Part shown: positions 1-9,600 of the stretch, piece after piece
Layout of the letters: each line of letters begins with the position of its first letter
How positions within the stretch are numbered: position 1 is the first letter of the stretch
Assembly (NCBI GenBank): GCA_016235595.1
Contig: JACRJX010000043.1
Location: 1-64,000 of the forward strand
Source: Verrucomicrobiota bacterium
Lineage (GTDB): Bacteria > Verrucomicrobiota > Verrucomicrobiia > CAIQCK01
Reading direction: 5' to 3'
Length of the DNA: 64,000 nucleotides
Position numbers and translations under genes: made by a program
Notes under the pieces: model-generated
Seen by the model: the letters and a program-made list of their open reading frames with translations, nothing else
What the model was told of the DNA's origin: nothing
Databases searched by the model: none

Positions 1-645
1 GAACACGCGGCCGGAAACACTCCAGCTTGAGTTGCCAATAAACCGTTGGTCGCCGTAGACCAACTCCTGCCGGCCGGCTTTCATCACGAGGGGGAATAGC
101 TTGGGGTCGCCCAGTTGGATGTAGGCCTGCTGCAAATCGGTCTCATCGGCGTCCGGCGAAGGCACGCGTTCATCCCAGAACTCGTCATTGTGACGCGCTT
201 CGGCAAACACCGCGAACCACGACACCGGCTGGTAGCCGACGTGGAACTTTTCGCGCAGCCACAGCATCTCGTTGTTGTTCGGCAGCCCCTTGCCGATGAA
301 ATCAGTGTTGGGATTGATCCGCGATGTCAGCGGCCTCGTGCCCGACGGAGTAGCTGTCATCGTGCTGGCGGCGGGAACCGCGCCTTGGGAATCCGCATAG
401 CGCAGCCTGAACTCACCGCCGATGTCCCATGCGCGCATTTCCTTGGACTCTGCGCGAAACCAATCGTTCAACAGGCCGGCACTCGCTGGTGCAGGCGCGG
501 AAACCACGTGGGTCGTCGCGACGCCACGACCGGCATCAGCGCTGGCTGCTGCGGCCGGCTCGACCACCAGCAACGCCACCGCAAAGCCAGCCAAAGATGC
601 TTTGATGGCAGAAGGCACTTTCACAATCGAAGACCACGATCTCAT
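1..645 (-). CDS. Alginate-export-type outer-membrane porin (3' end beyond window)
   Basis: The reverse strand is open for 215 codons from an ATG at 645 to the window edge, so only the N-terminal part is present. The first ~37 residues form a signal peptide (basic start, FAVALLVV core, Ala-rich end). The mature part has aromatic strand-like segments, and the stretch KAGRQELVYGDQRFIGN close to the edge matches the GRQE-x-x-x-G-D-x-R signature of the alginate export (AlgE-like) beta-barrel family. The expected role is outer-membrane uptake or export of an acidic oligosaccharide or other solute; the substrate cannot be read from the sequence. No clear Shine-Dalgarno site precedes the ATG. It is transcribed divergently from fucI across a 420-base gap. 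Confidence 0.75.
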   Translation of the reverse strand, partial: MRSWSSIVKVPSAIKASLAGFAVALLVVEPAAAASADAGRGVATTHVVSAPAPASAGLLNDWFRAESKEMRAWDIGGEFRLRYADSQGAVPAASTMTATPSGTRPLTSRINPNTDFIGKGLPNNNEMLWLREKFHVGYQPVSWFAVFAEARHNDEFWDERVPSPDADETDLQQAYIQLGDPKLFPLVMKAGRQELVYGDQRFIGNSSWSVSGRVF

Positions 646-1065
646 CACAAGTTCTCGTGCTTTGCACAGAAACAAAACACTTCCGTCAGGATATATACGT
701 CGGGGAACAAGGAGAAGAAAGAAGCAGAACTGCTTTTTGAGAATCCGAATCCGTGCACGGGGTGCTTCTTGCGTCTCCACGGGCGTCTGAACACAGCCGC
801 TGGGGATGGAAGAGCCCAAATGCCACGATGAAGTGCTGATGCGCCGGTTTCAGATGACGTTGGACGAAAGTTCCTTTCCACTTCTGCCAAGCACCCATTG
901 GCAATGCTTGTGACGCAGCCCCCATCATCCGGGTCAAAAGTCCCGCATTCGGTTGCCGAAAACCCTTCTTGAAAGTCCGGCAAACTTCGTATCTATTAGC
1001 CGTCCGCTGCCTCGGCGGTAGGACAGCAGAATCGAAACGTCACCAGAGAAAGGAACAGCTTCCAA
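646..1065. other. Intergenic region between divergent porin and fucI genes
   Basis: These 420 bases hold no convincing gene; the short open frames on both strands lack family resemblance and ribosome binding sites. The region must carry promoters for the porin on the left and fucI on the right. An AT-rich tract around 688-698 (ATATATAC) could belong to the porin promoter, but no full -35/-10 pair could be assigned. A Shine-Dalgarno-like GAAAGGA lies just before the fucI start. Confidence 0.5.
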
Positions 1066-2859
1066 ATGAAGTCCAGCGTCAAGAATCCGTGGATTGGTTC
1101 ATTCCCCAAAATCGGCATCCGTCCGACCATTGACGGCCGGCGCCGGGGCGTGCGCGAGTCGCTCGAAGGCCAGGTCATGGCAATGGCCAGGACCGCCGCG
1201 AAGTTCCTTTCGGCCAACCTGCGCTATCCGAACGGCAGGCAGGTTCAATGCGTGATCGCGGATTCCTGCATCGGCGGCGTCGCCGAGGCGGCGGCGTGCG
1301 CGGAGAAATTTGCGCGCGAAGGCGTCGGCGTATCGCTTACCGTCACGCCGTGCTGGTGCTACGGCAGTGAGACGATGGACATGGATCCGCTCATACCCAA
1401 GGCGGTCTGGGGTTTCAATGGCACCGAGCGGCCCGGCGCGGTTTATCTTGCCGCCGTGCTCGCCGGCCACAACCAGAAAGGACTGCCGGCGTTCGGCATT
1501 TACGGCCGCGACGTCCAGGACGCGGGTGACAGCGCGATTCCCGCCGACGTGCAGGAGAAACTGTTGCGGTTCGCCAAGGCCGGTCTTGCCGTGGCGTTGA
1601 TGCGCGGCAAGAGCTACCTCTCCGTCGGCGGCGTCTCCATGGGCATCGCGGGCTCGATCGTGGATCAGCCGTTCTTCGAGGACTACCTCGGCATCCGCGT
1701 CGAGAGCGTGGACATGAGCGAACTGGTCCGGCGCATCGAGGAGAAGATTTTCGATCCGAACGAATTCAGGCGCGCGCTGGCGTGGACGAACGCCAAGTGC
1801 AAGGAAGGCAAGGATTGCAATCCCGAAAAGCAGCGCCGCTCGGCTGAGGCAAAGCAGAAGGAATGGGAAACCGTCGTCAAGATGACGATGATCGTCCGCG
1901 ACCTCATGATCGGCAACCCGCGCCTCGGCAAGCTTGGCTTCGGAGAGGAAGCGCTCGGCCACAACGCCATTCTAGGCGGCTTCCAAGGCCAGCGCCACTG
2001 GACCGACCACTTCCCGAACGGCGACTTCCTCGAAGCCATCCTCAACTCCTCATTCGACTGGAACGGCATCCGCCAGCCGATGATGGTCGCCACCGAGAAC
2101 GACAGTCTCAACGGCGCGTGCATGCTCTTTGGCTACCTGCTCACCAACACCGCGCAGATTTTCGCCGACGTGCGCACCTTCTGGAGCGCCGACGCCGTCG
2201 AACGCGCCACCGGACACAAGCTGGAGGGCGAAAGCGCCAACGGGCTGATTCACCTCATCAACTCCGGCGCCGCGACGCTCGACGGCACCGGCGAGCAGAT
2301 GATTGACGGCAAGCCGGCGATGAAGCCGTTCTGGCAGATCACCGACGCCGAAGCCGAGGCGTGCCTCGCGGCGACGAACTGGCCGTCGGCGGTCTACGAA
2401 TACTTCCGCGGCGGCGGTTTCTCCTCGTGCTACCTCTCCCGCGGCGGCATGCCGATGACCATGAGCCGCATCAGTCTCGTCAAGGGCCTCGGTCCCGTGC
2501 TGCAACTCGCCGAAGGCTGGTCGGTCGAGATTCCGGCGAAGGTTCACCAGACCCTCGTCGAGCGCACCAACGAAACCTGGCCGACCACGTGGTTCGTGCC
2601 GCGCCTGACCGGCTCCGGTGCGTTCCGCGACGTTTACAGCGTCATGAACAACTGGAGCGCCAACCACGGCGCGATCAGCTACGGCCACGTCGGCGCCGAC
2701 ATGATGGCGCTGGCCTCGCTGTTGCGCATCCCCGTGGCGATGCACAACGTGGCGGACGAACAAGTGTTCCGCCCGAGCGCGTGGGGCCTCTTCGGCGCGC
2801 AAGACCCGCAAGGCGCTGATTACCGCGCCTGCGCGAACTTCGGCCCGCTCTACGCGTAA
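1066..2859 (+). CDS. fucI: L-fucose isomerase
   Basis: Encodes a 597-residue cytoplasmic L-fucose isomerase (L-fucose to L-fuculose, also D-arabinose to D-ribulose, Mn-dependent). Length matches E. coli FucI (591). The metal and catalytic residues are present: Glu344 in VATEND and Asp368 in FADVRT, with the same 24-residue spacing as E. coli Glu337/Asp361, and His534 in NHG. The C-terminus ends in FGPLYA, typical of the family. Start chosen from GAAAGGA a short distance upstream. A strong terminator follows at 2887-2920, so it appears to be a single-gene unit. A decayed second copy of its last ~165 bases lies at 3704-3872. No fuculose kinase or aldolase is adjacent. Confidence 0.95.
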   Translation: MKSSVKNPWIGSFPKIGIRPTIDGRRRGVRESLEGQVMAMARTAAKFLSANLRYPNGRQVQCVIADSCIGGVAEAAACAEKFAREGVGVSLTVTPCWCYGSETMDMDPLIPKAVWGFNGTERPGAVYLAAVLAGHNQKGLPAFGIYGRDVQDAGDSAIPADVQEKLLRFAKAGLAVALMRGKSYLSVGGVSMGIAGSIVDQPFFEDYLGIRVESVDMSELVRRIEEKIFDPNEFRRALAWTNAKCKEGKDCNPEKQRRSAEAKQKEWETVVKMTMIVRDLMIGNPRLGKLGFGEEALGHNAILGGFQGQRHWTDHFPNGDFLEAILNSSFDWNGIRQPMMVATENDSLNGACMLFGYLLTNTAQIFADVRTFWSADAVERATGHKLEGESANGLIHLINSGAATLDGTGEQMIDGKPAMKPFWQITDAEAEACLAATNWPSAVYEYFRGGGFSSCYLSRGGMPMTMSRISLVKGLGPVLQLAEGWSVEIPAKVHQTLVERTNETWPTTWFVPRLTGSGAFRDVYSVMNNWSANHGAISYGHVGADMMALASLLRIPVAMHNVADEQVFRPSAWGLFGAQDPQGADYRACANFGPLYA

Positions 2860-2886
2860 GCGGCAAATTCAGCGAGTGATTGACGA

Positions 2887-2920
2887 CCGGGGACGGCGCA
2901 AGCCGTCCCCGGTTTTGTTT
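2887..2920 (+). terminator. Rho-independent terminator of fucI
   Basis: A perfect 11-base-pair inverted repeat (2887-2897 with 2902-2912) closes a GCAA loop of the stable GNRA class and is followed by TTTTGTTTTG. It begins 28 bases after the fucI stop codon. The U-tract lies on the plus strand, so it terminates fucI rather than the convergent toxin gene that ends at 2972. Confidence 0.9.
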
Positions 2921-2971
2921 TGGGAATGGGGTGACGACAGGATGGAAGCCAGCGGCACCAGCTTCCTGTTT

Positions 2972-3409
2972 TTACAGCGCAGGCGTTTTCAATCCTGCGG
3001 CCTTTGCGAGGGCGATCTGTCGTTGGTCAAACGTAAGAAACTCCGCTGCGCCCAGAACGACGGCGGCACTGACGTGCAGAATGTCCAGACTGCGGGTGCC
3101 CAGCGTTTCGGAATGCATCGCGCTCAGACGCTCCGCCTCGGTCGTCACTTCGGCCAACGGTGGCGACGTGGCGGCCAGAACACCCGCAGCCAGATCCGCC
3201 AACATGGCGTTCAGCGAGGCATCCCGCTGGGCCGGTGTAATCTCTCCCCGAAAAACCCGAAGCCGCAACGCGTTTCGAAACTCCAACTGGTGCAGCCACG
3301 TCATCGGCAGCGGCAACGCCTGCCGCGCCATCCGCGCCACCGCCTGCCGGCTGTGCGCGTCCGGCGCATACAGCGAGCAGAGCAGACCCGTGTCTGCGTA
3401 GGCCGTCAT
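2972..3409 (-). CDS. PIN-domain toxin (VapC-like ribonuclease)
   Basis: A 145-residue protein of the size of VapC toxins, which are Mg-dependent endoribonucleases cutting tRNA or other RNA. The PIN acidic set is visible: Asp6 in AYADTG, Glu43 in LEFRNA, Asp109 in LDILH and Asp128 in TFDQR. The start at 3409 overlaps the antitoxin stop by four bases (ATGA), so translation is coupled to the upstream gene. A longer in-frame opening upstream is rejected because it would run through the antitoxin gene. It pairs with the Phd-type protein 3406-3648. The pair sits between fucI and a fucI fragment, suggesting it arrived as a cassette. The RNA target is unknown. Confidence 0.88.
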   Translation of the reverse strand: MTAYADTGLLCSLYAPDAHSRQAVARMARQALPLPMTWLHQLEFRNALRLRVFRGEITPAQRDASLNAMLADLAAGVLAATSPPLAEVTTEAERLSAMHSETLGTRSLDILHVSAAVVLGAAEFLTFDQRQIALAKAAGLKTPAL

Positions 3410-3648
3410 GATTTGCCTCGGGCTTCGGAAACCAGATCGGTCCCAGTGGAAGACAGGACGTGCGGCCCGTAAATTGTCCGGAGCCTCGCGGCAAAATCCG
3501 GCACCGCCACGCGCGCCTTCCGCTTCGGCGGCGACAGGATCGCCACCGGTTTGGCCCGCCGGCGCACCTCCACCGTCTCGCCTCCGGCCACCCACGAAAG
3601 CACGGTCGTCATGTCGTGTTTCAATTCACGGATCGTCGCGCTTTTCAT
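3406..3648 (-). CDS. Phd/YefM-type antitoxin
   Basis: An 80-residue protein whose first half, MKSATIRELKHDMTTVLSW, then GETVEVRRRAKPVAIL, matches the Phd/YefM DNA-binding and dimerisation fold; the C-terminal part should wrap and inhibit the PIN toxin. The ATG at 3648 is preferred over the longer opening from 3720, because the family begins at this residue and a promoter lies immediately upstream. Two GTGTCAC repeats flank the -10, a likely self-regulation operator. It is first in the operon and overlaps the toxin by ATGA. Confidence 0.88.
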   Translation of the reverse strand: MKSATIRELKHDMTTVLSWVAGGETVEVRRRAKPVAILSPPKRKARVAVPDFAARLRTIYGPHVLSSTGTDLVSEARGKS

Positions 3649-3650
3649 AT

Positions 3651-3684
3651 GTGACACATTATCGTGACACCGAGCCCGCGTCAA
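3651..3684 (-). promoter_or_regulatory. Toxin-antitoxin promoter with repeated operator half-sites
   Basis: Read on the minus strand: -35 TTGACG (3684-3679), a 15-base spacer, and -10 GATAAT (3663-3658), both 5 of 6 to consensus. Direct repeats GTGTCAC (3670-3664 and 3657-3651) bracket the -10, with a 13-base period. The antitoxin ATG begins only nine bases after the -10, so the mRNA would have almost no leader. Occupation of the repeats by the antitoxin would block the polymerase, the usual autoregulation of such operons. The repeats are seen; the binding is inferred. Confidence 0.65.
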
Positions 3685-3703
3685 TAGCATGTTGCACACG
3701 AGG

Positions 3704-3872
3704 CGCGGACCTGGTGGCATTGGCCTCGCTGCTGCGCATCCCCGTGGCGATGCGCAACGTGGCGGACGAACAAATATTCCGTCCGAGCGCGTGGGGCTTC
3801 TTTGGCGCGCAAGACCCGCAGGCGCCGATTACCGCGCCTGCGCGAACTTTGGCCCGCTCTACGCGTAAGCGG
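3704..3872 (+). pseudogene. Decayed duplicate of the fucI 3' end
   Basis: This stretch aligns with fucI from about 2695 to 2866, covering the last ~55 codons and the bases just past the stop (taagcgg), with scattered substitutions, roughly 90% identical by eye. It lacks a start. One base is missing near 3825 (gacccgcaggcgccg against gacccgcaaggcgctg), which breaks the frame before the C-terminus. It is therefore a relic. It lies directly behind the toxin-antitoxin promoter, so the cassette is bracketed by two copies of the same gene end. Confidence 0.9.
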
Positions 3873-4176
3873 AATCAGGCGTTTCGCTTGTCCAAATAAC
3901 GCAAGCCAGCCAGGCAACGTTCTGATCGGTGCGGTGGTCATTTGAGCAGCGATCACCGCACTGTCAGGGACCCAACTGACACGCTTCAAAGCGTGCCGGT
4001 TCTTGGCGGGGCGGCTGACGGCAAACCGGCGAAAAGTGCGCAAGCGCTTATCTCCACGAGTCGCCGCAGGTATGCGCGCGACGAAATGGGGCCAATGTGG
4101 AACGAAGACCCCCTTGCCCTGCAACACCCCAAAAAAACCTCTTGCCATGGGGCGGCGCTCTTCGTTACATCTGTCC
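3873..4176. other. Intergenic region upstream of guaB
   Basis: About 300 bases without a supported gene. An 81-codon open frame here has no family resemblance. A small perfect hairpin (CACGCT, loop TCAA, AGCGTG) lies at 3980-3995 but has no U-tract. TTGCCA (4142-4147) and TACATC 18 bases later could be a weak guaB promoter, but the match is too poor to call. Confidence 0.4.
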
Positions 4177-5739
4177 ATGGCAGCTAAACAAGCGGATAAC
4201 CTCGACGGGCAGTTTTTTCATCCGGCGGACGAATTTTTCCCGGCTAACTCCAAATTCGGCCTCACGTTCGACGACGTGACTCTGGCCACGCAGTTCTCCG
4301 AAATCCTCCCGCGCGACACCGTGCTGGAGACGCGTCTCGCCGAAGGACTGCACCTCAACATCCCCATCGTCTCGGCGGATATGGACACCGTCACCGAGTC
4401 GCGCATGGCCATCGGCATGGCGCTCAACGGCGGCCTCGGCCTCATCCATTATAATATGCCGGAGCGCCAGCAGATCTCCGAGGTCAGCCGCGTGAAGAAC
4501 GCAGTGCACGGCCTCATCCAGGAGCCGATCAAGGTCGCGCCGGACCAGTTGATCGGCGACGTGCTGGAGTTGATCGAGTCGAAACGGTTCGGGTTTCGCA
4601 CTTTCCCGGTGGTGAACGCCGATGGGAAACTCATCGGCCTGCTCTCCGGGCATGTCGTCAAACCGCGCTACGCAAAACGCAAAGCCATCGAGGTGCTGAC
4701 GCCCCGCGGCCAGGTTCAGACCATCAATAAGAAACAACTCGGCCGTGACGCGATTGCCGCCGCGGACAAGTTCTTCACGGAACACCCCGGCATCCACAAG
4801 CTGCTCGTGGTGGACGATGACGACCGGTTGCGCGGCTTGTTCACGCTGGCCGATGTCGAACGCATCATGCAGGAGCGCATCGCGCAGTTCAAACCGGCCC
4901 GCGATGCGCATCACCATCTCATCTGTGGCGCGGCGGTCTCGGCCACGCGCAACGCCTTCGGCGAACTCGACCGCGAGCGCATCCTCAACCACGTGGGCGG
5001 GCTGGTCGAGCGCGGCGTGGATGTGGTGGCGGTTTCCACGGCGCACGGCTTCAGCAAAGGCGTCGGTGACGCGGTGCGGATGCTGCACGACGCATTTCCG
5101 AAATTGCCGATCATCGCAGGCAACGTCACCAGCGCCGCAGGCGTGGAATTCCTGGCGAAGGCAGGCGCGAGCATCATCAAGGTTGGCCAGGGCCCTGGCT
5201 CCATTTGCACCACGCGGCTCGTGGCGGGCGTTGGCATTCCGCAACTCACCGCGCTCTACATCACCTCGCGCGAAGCGAAGAAACTCGGTGTCACCCTCGT
5301 TGCCGACGGCGGCATTACCAAATCCGGCGACATCGTCAAGGCGCTCACGCTGGCCAACGTCGTCATGTGCGGCGGGCTGCTGGCCGGTTGCAGCGAAGCG
5401 CCCGGCGACGTCATCGAGATCGGTGGCAAGCTCTACAAACAATACCGCGGCATGGGCAGCCTCGCCGCGATGAAGGCCGGCTCTGCCGCCCGCTACGGCC
5501 ACGACAAAGACTCGGCCCGCAAGATCGCCGCCGAAGGCATCGAGGCGCTCAAGGAATCCTCCGGCTCCGTGGATCGCGTGCTCGCGACGCTCATCGGTGG
5601 CATCCAGTCCGGCCTCGGCTACCTCGGTGCCGCGAACCTCGCCCAGCTCCGCGAAAAGGCGCGCTACATCCGCGTGAGTCCCGCCGGCATGAAAGAAGCC
5701 GCCCCGCACGACGTGGTGGAACTCAAGACCGGCGTCTGA
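4177..5739 (+). CDS. guaB: Inosine-5'-monophosphate dehydrogenase
   Basis: A 520-residue cytoplasmic enzyme oxidising IMP to XMP with NAD+, the committed step of GMP synthesis. The catalytic loop VGQGPGSICTT carries Cys344. VADGGI and YRGMGS match the phosphate-binding and flap regions. The segment of roughly residues 105-225 is the CBS-pair insertion that separates IMP dehydrogenase from GMP reductase. The longer opening from 4003 is rejected because family similarity begins near the chosen ATG (FGLTFDDVTL lies ~30 residues in). It is convergent with the AraC gene, 33 bases apart. Confidence 0.93.
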   Translation: MAAKQADNLDGQFFHPADEFFPANSKFGLTFDDVTLATQFSEILPRDTVLETRLAEGLHLNIPIVSADMDTVTESRMAIGMALNGGLGLIHYNMPERQQISEVSRVKNAVHGLIQEPIKVAPDQLIGDVLELIESKRFGFRTFPVVNADGKLIGLLSGHVVKPRYAKRKAIEVLTPRGQVQTINKKQLGRDAIAAADKFFTEHPGIHKLLVVDDDDRLRGLFTLADVERIMQERIAQFKPARDAHHHLICGAAVSATRNAFGELDRERILNHVGGLVERGVDVVAVSTAHGFSKGVGDAVRMLHDAFPKLPIIAGNVTSAAGVEFLAKAGASIIKVGQGPGSICTTRLVAGVGIPQLTALYITSREAKKLGVTLVADGGITKSGDIVKALTLANVVMCGGLLAGCSEAPGDVIEIGGKLYKQYRGMGSLAAMKAGSAARYGHDKDSARKIAAEGIEALKESSGSVDRVLATLIGGIQSGLGYLGAANLAQLREKARYIRVSPAGMKEAAPHDVVELKTGV

Positions 5740-5772
5740 AACCGCCCCGCATCACTTCGCGCCGCGCGCTTC

Positions 5773-6669
5773 TCAACGACGCGTCTGCCTGGTGCGATCC
5801 GTGCTTGGCGACGCGCCATAGAGACGGCGGTAGAGACGGTTGAAGTGCGAAAGATGGTTGAAGCCGGCGGCGTAGGCGATGGCGCTGATGGATTCGCCGC
5901 TGCTCAACAGGAGCCGCCGCGCATGGTCGAGCCGCACGCGGTTGAGAAACTCCGTGAGCGTGCAGCCGGTGTAGCGCGGGAATTGCCGTTCGAAGGTTGC
6001 CTTGCTCATCGCGGCCAGTTGCAGCGCCTCGCTCAGCGGCAATGGCTCGGCGTATTTCTCCAGCACGCGGCGGATGACGCGCTCGATGCCGGCTTGATGG
6101 CGTTCGCCTTCGCGCACGCTGAACGGCATCCGCGAGAGCACACGAGACTGCGACGACGGCAGTGCGGCCAGTTCCGCCAAAACTTGCAGCAACATTCCCA
6201 AACGGCCCGCGGCGGACAGTTGCGGCATGGCCAGCAGCTTTGGCCCGATGCGTTTGCAGACCGCCGGCCCGAACACCAGCCCGCGCCGCGCGCGTTCCCA
6301 CAACGGCGCCAGCAGGGCAAACTCCGGCAGCGCGCGCAGCGGATGGTCCAGCGGCCAGTGGAACTGCATCGAGATGCCCGTCGAGCGGTGCAGGCCTTGG
6401 ACGCAGTGCGGCAGATGCGGTCCGAGCAGTTCCATTTCCGGCCCGGTGAATCGCTCGATGTGGTCGCCCACGAGCCGCAGGCCGCTGCCGCGCTTGATGA
6501 ACGTCAGCTCCATCTCGCGATGGAGATGCCAGTGGTCGCCCGCGCCCGCGAAGGGCACCACGTGTCCGTCGGCGGTGAATTGCTCCACCTCGCGGAGGTT
6601 GTCGCGCCAGCGATGCAGCCGGAACGACAGACCCGCCAGCGGCGTAATGGTTTCGACGTGGATGGTCAT
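5773..6669 (-). CDS. AraC-family transcriptional regulator
   Basis: A 298-residue regulator. The N-terminal half is a cupin-like ligand domain (HWHLHREMELTFIKRGSG, then GPEMELLGPHLPHCV). The last ~100 residues are a double helix-turn-helix AraC domain: PLSEALQLAAMSKATFERQF is the first helix pair, and ISAIAYAAGFNHLSHFNRLYRRLYGASP the second with its usual signature. The ATG at 6669 is chosen because upstream codons belong to the glutamate dehydrogenase 3' end region. It lies 28 bases downstream of that gene on the same strand and may be co-transcribed. The effector, probably a sugar, is unknown. Confidence 0.9.
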   Translation of the reverse strand: MTIHVETITPLAGLSFRLHRWRDNLREVEQFTADGHVVPFAGAGDHWHLHREMELTFIKRGSGLRLVGDHIERFTGPEMELLGPHLPHCVQGLHRSTGISMQFHWPLDHPLRALPEFALLAPLWERARRGLVFGPAVCKRIGPKLLAMPQLSAAGRLGMLLQVLAELAALPSSQSRVLSRMPFSVREGERHQAGIERVIRRVLEKYAEPLPLSEALQLAAMSKATFERQFPRYTGCTLTEFLNRVRLDHARRLLLSSGESISAIAYAAGFNHLSHFNRLYRRLYGASPSTDRTRQTRR

Positions 6670-6697
6670 GACGGCACTTCGGAATCCGGGCGTCGGG

Positions 6698-9600
6698 TCA
6701 CGACGCGCTGCGGAGCAACTCTCTGCACGCGGCGACGACGTCGGCCTGCAACCCGCGCTCCCACTCGTCCCAACGGGCCGCGTGGCGATAGAGGGCCAGC
6801 GCCGCCAGCTTCTTGGTGACGATGGCATCGCGATACGCTTTCAGCTCCGGTGTGTTCAATGTCCGGCGAATCTTTGCCATGCCAAGATGATCCACGAGCA
6901 CCGCCGGGATGTAAGCCCGCAGGGCGCCGTTGATAATCTCGTCGTGCGCCAGCAGCCGGCCGAGTTTCTCGTGCAGCTTCGCCTGCAACGCAAACAGCTC
7001 CTCGCTGGTGCGGGCCGAAAGTTTGTGGAGCGGCGTCTTCTCCTTGGCGTGGAGCGCCAGCAGCATCCGCGTTTCGGCGACCGCGTTGGCGCCGATGAGA
7101 TCGAACACCTCGCGGATCAACCGCGTCCGGGTCTTCGGGTTCTCGACGAGCACGCGCTCGTAATCGTCGCCGAGCAGGAACGCCGTGAGCACCTCTGCGA
7201 TGGCGCTGGAGGTCACGCCGCCTTTATTGGCGCTGGAGTCCTTGATTTGCAGGATCGCGCTCTCACGGGCGATGACGTCGCGCGCCGTGTCGTCGAAGAA
7301 CACATTGGCGCCCTCGACGATCACGCGCAGTTCGCGGAAGACGGAGAGGAAGTTCCGGACGTTGCCGGCGTTGATGGTGTCCTTCAGTCCGCCGCATGGC
7401 ACGAACGCCTGGATGTTCGCCGCGGCGATGCAATGGCGGCTGCCCGGGTTGGTGAGAAAATTGCGATGGAAGAAGTTGCCGTCCTCGACGCGCGTCCCGT
7501 CCGGCAGTGTGAAGCGGCCCGGCGCGCGCAGCACGCGGAAGCCATGCCGGCTGAGCTTTTCAACGGGATACGCGAGGCTGTTCAGGCGCGGATGCGTGTG
7601 CCGCGCGAAGGCGATCTTCATCAACTCCTTCTTGTCGAGACCCGCCGGGTCGAACAACACCGAGCCGCCATCCAGGAGCAGGCAGATCCGGCCCTTGAAC
7701 GATTGAATCTGGTTCGCGCCCAGATCGCCGTCCGGGCCGCCGGTCATCATCAAGTTGACCTGCTCCTCCTTCATGCCGACGTGGTCGAGCAGTGTGCGCA
7801 GGCTGGCCAGCACGCCCATCGTGGTCATGCCGCTCGTGTCGATCTTGTGGCCGATCTGGCCGAAGATCTTCGCCGTGTTGCCGGTGACCCATTGGGAGAT
7901 GCCTTCGAACTGGAATTCAATTCCCTTCCCTTCGTGCGGCAGCAGGCCGAAGACCTTCCGGTCGCGTGTCAGCCCGTAAGCGTCGTGCGGGATGCCGATG
8001 CTCTTGCCGGTGGTGATCGTCCGCCAGTGTTTGTAGCCGCGCTCGCGTGCGCGTTGTGCGACGGCGTCCATGAACGACGCGGTGCCCTCGTCGGGGCCGA
8101 AGAAAATCATCTCCGGTTTGCCGAGGTAATCCACGATGTCGCGGGACGGCTGCATGAGATCCATCACGCCTTCCGTGAAGTCGAACGTCGCGCTGAGACC
8201 GTCGTAGGCGTATTCGGGATGCGGGACGATGACGGCCTTGGCGCCGCTCTCGGCGATGTCCTTGTGTTTGAGCCGCTGCGCGACCGGGCCGAGCGCGTAG
8301 TCCAGCATCGGCATGTTGTCCAACTCGATCTCGTAGTTGGCTGGCGTGACTCGCACGAGCCGCACACCGCCGCGGGCGATGTCTTCGGCGCGCATGTGGA
8401 TGCCGACGGCGTAGAAGCCGACCACGAAAAATACGCCGTGGACCTTGGCGGGGAACGCGAGCGGGTCGAGGACGGTCGGCGCGAACCGGAACGCGAACGA
8501 CCGCTTGTGGGTTTTGTAGAAATTGGTCTTGAGCGTGTCGGTGATCAGCCGGCCCATGAACGTGAAGATGTCGCAGGCCGTTTTGTCATCGAGAAACGCA
8601 ATCGCCACGCGGCGGTTGAACGCCTCCAGCGCCCGCGTCACGGTCCGGTTGCTCGCAGCGGCCCGACGGCGCGGGTCGAAGCGACGGCTGAAAATCCCGT
8701 AAAGCTGCTTCAGCAGGTCCGGCAGATCGAGCATGGTGTTGAGAATGACCTTGCGGGTGTACTCGGCGCGGTTGGATTCGAAGACGCGCTTGGCCATCGC
8801 GTCGCGCAGGTCCGGCCGGCCCAGTCCCTCCATGATGTCGCGGTCGGCGGGAAGGTTCTTGTGGATGAAACTGTGGACGAACGCAAACGCGTTCAACGCG
8901 AAAATGTATTCGTCCAAACTCAACACGCCACCGACGTAGAGCTGATCCAGTTCGTTCGGCTGAATCGCCAGCAGCGCCTGCAGCCAGTCCAGCGCCTGCT
9001 GCAATCGCGGCACCGCCGGTTTGCCATGCAGATACAACGAGCAGACTGACTCCATGTGGCCGGTCGGGTTGCGGAAGATTTCCCAATACGCCCGCCCGAG
9101 TGTGATGCCGAGATCTTCCAGCATTTTGCGGATCACCGGCACCGTGGAGCGGTTGAAGTCCTCCCGGAACATGATTCGCGTCTCGCGCGTCCGTTTCGTC
9201 TCAGTCACTTCGATCAGCGGAACGACGCTGCCCAGGGCGCGCTTGAGGAACCCTTCGTAGCGCTCGCGCGTTTCCGGTGGCATTTCCGCGCTGGCCGACG
9301 GCCCGGCAAAGGCGAACGCCGACCTGCCCTGCTTCAGTTCTACGACTTCCGGACACGGATCGGGCCGGATGATGTAGGTGTAATACTGATGCGCGTGGCC
9401 GAAGTAATACTCCACCCGATGTCCGGCCATGACGGGATTGAGCACGACCTCCATGCGGTCGCGGGTTTGCGCAGTGGCGATGCGCACCTGCACGCCGCCG
9501 TCCACGTCGAACTGCACCTCCGAAACGGCCCCGCGCAGGACGAATTCGCCGTTCTCCGCCAGCATGTTGGTGCCAATGACGCGCAGCACGCGCTTGAGGG

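Noticed and set aside
115..831. 238-codon plus-strand open frame near the left edge
   Set aside because: The minus strand over 1-645 encodes a porin with a signal peptide and the GRQE family motif; the plus-strand frame has none.
645..983. 112-codon minus-strand frame ending at the porin start
   Set aside because: No family resemblance, no ribosome site, and it would fill the only promoter region available to the porin.
3980..3995. CACGCT-TCAA-AGCGTG hairpin as a terminator
   Set aside because: Only six base pairs and no U-tract follows; there is no intact gene upstream for it to terminate.
4165..5709. 514-codon open frame on the minus strand
   Set aside because: Antisense to guaB, low-complexity composition, no ribosome site, no family motif.
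6227..9049. 940-codon open frame on the plus strand
   Set aside because: It is fully antisense to the glutamate dehydrogenase gene; its product is rich in Arg, His and Val with no domain pattern, as expected from third-position GC bias in the real gene.
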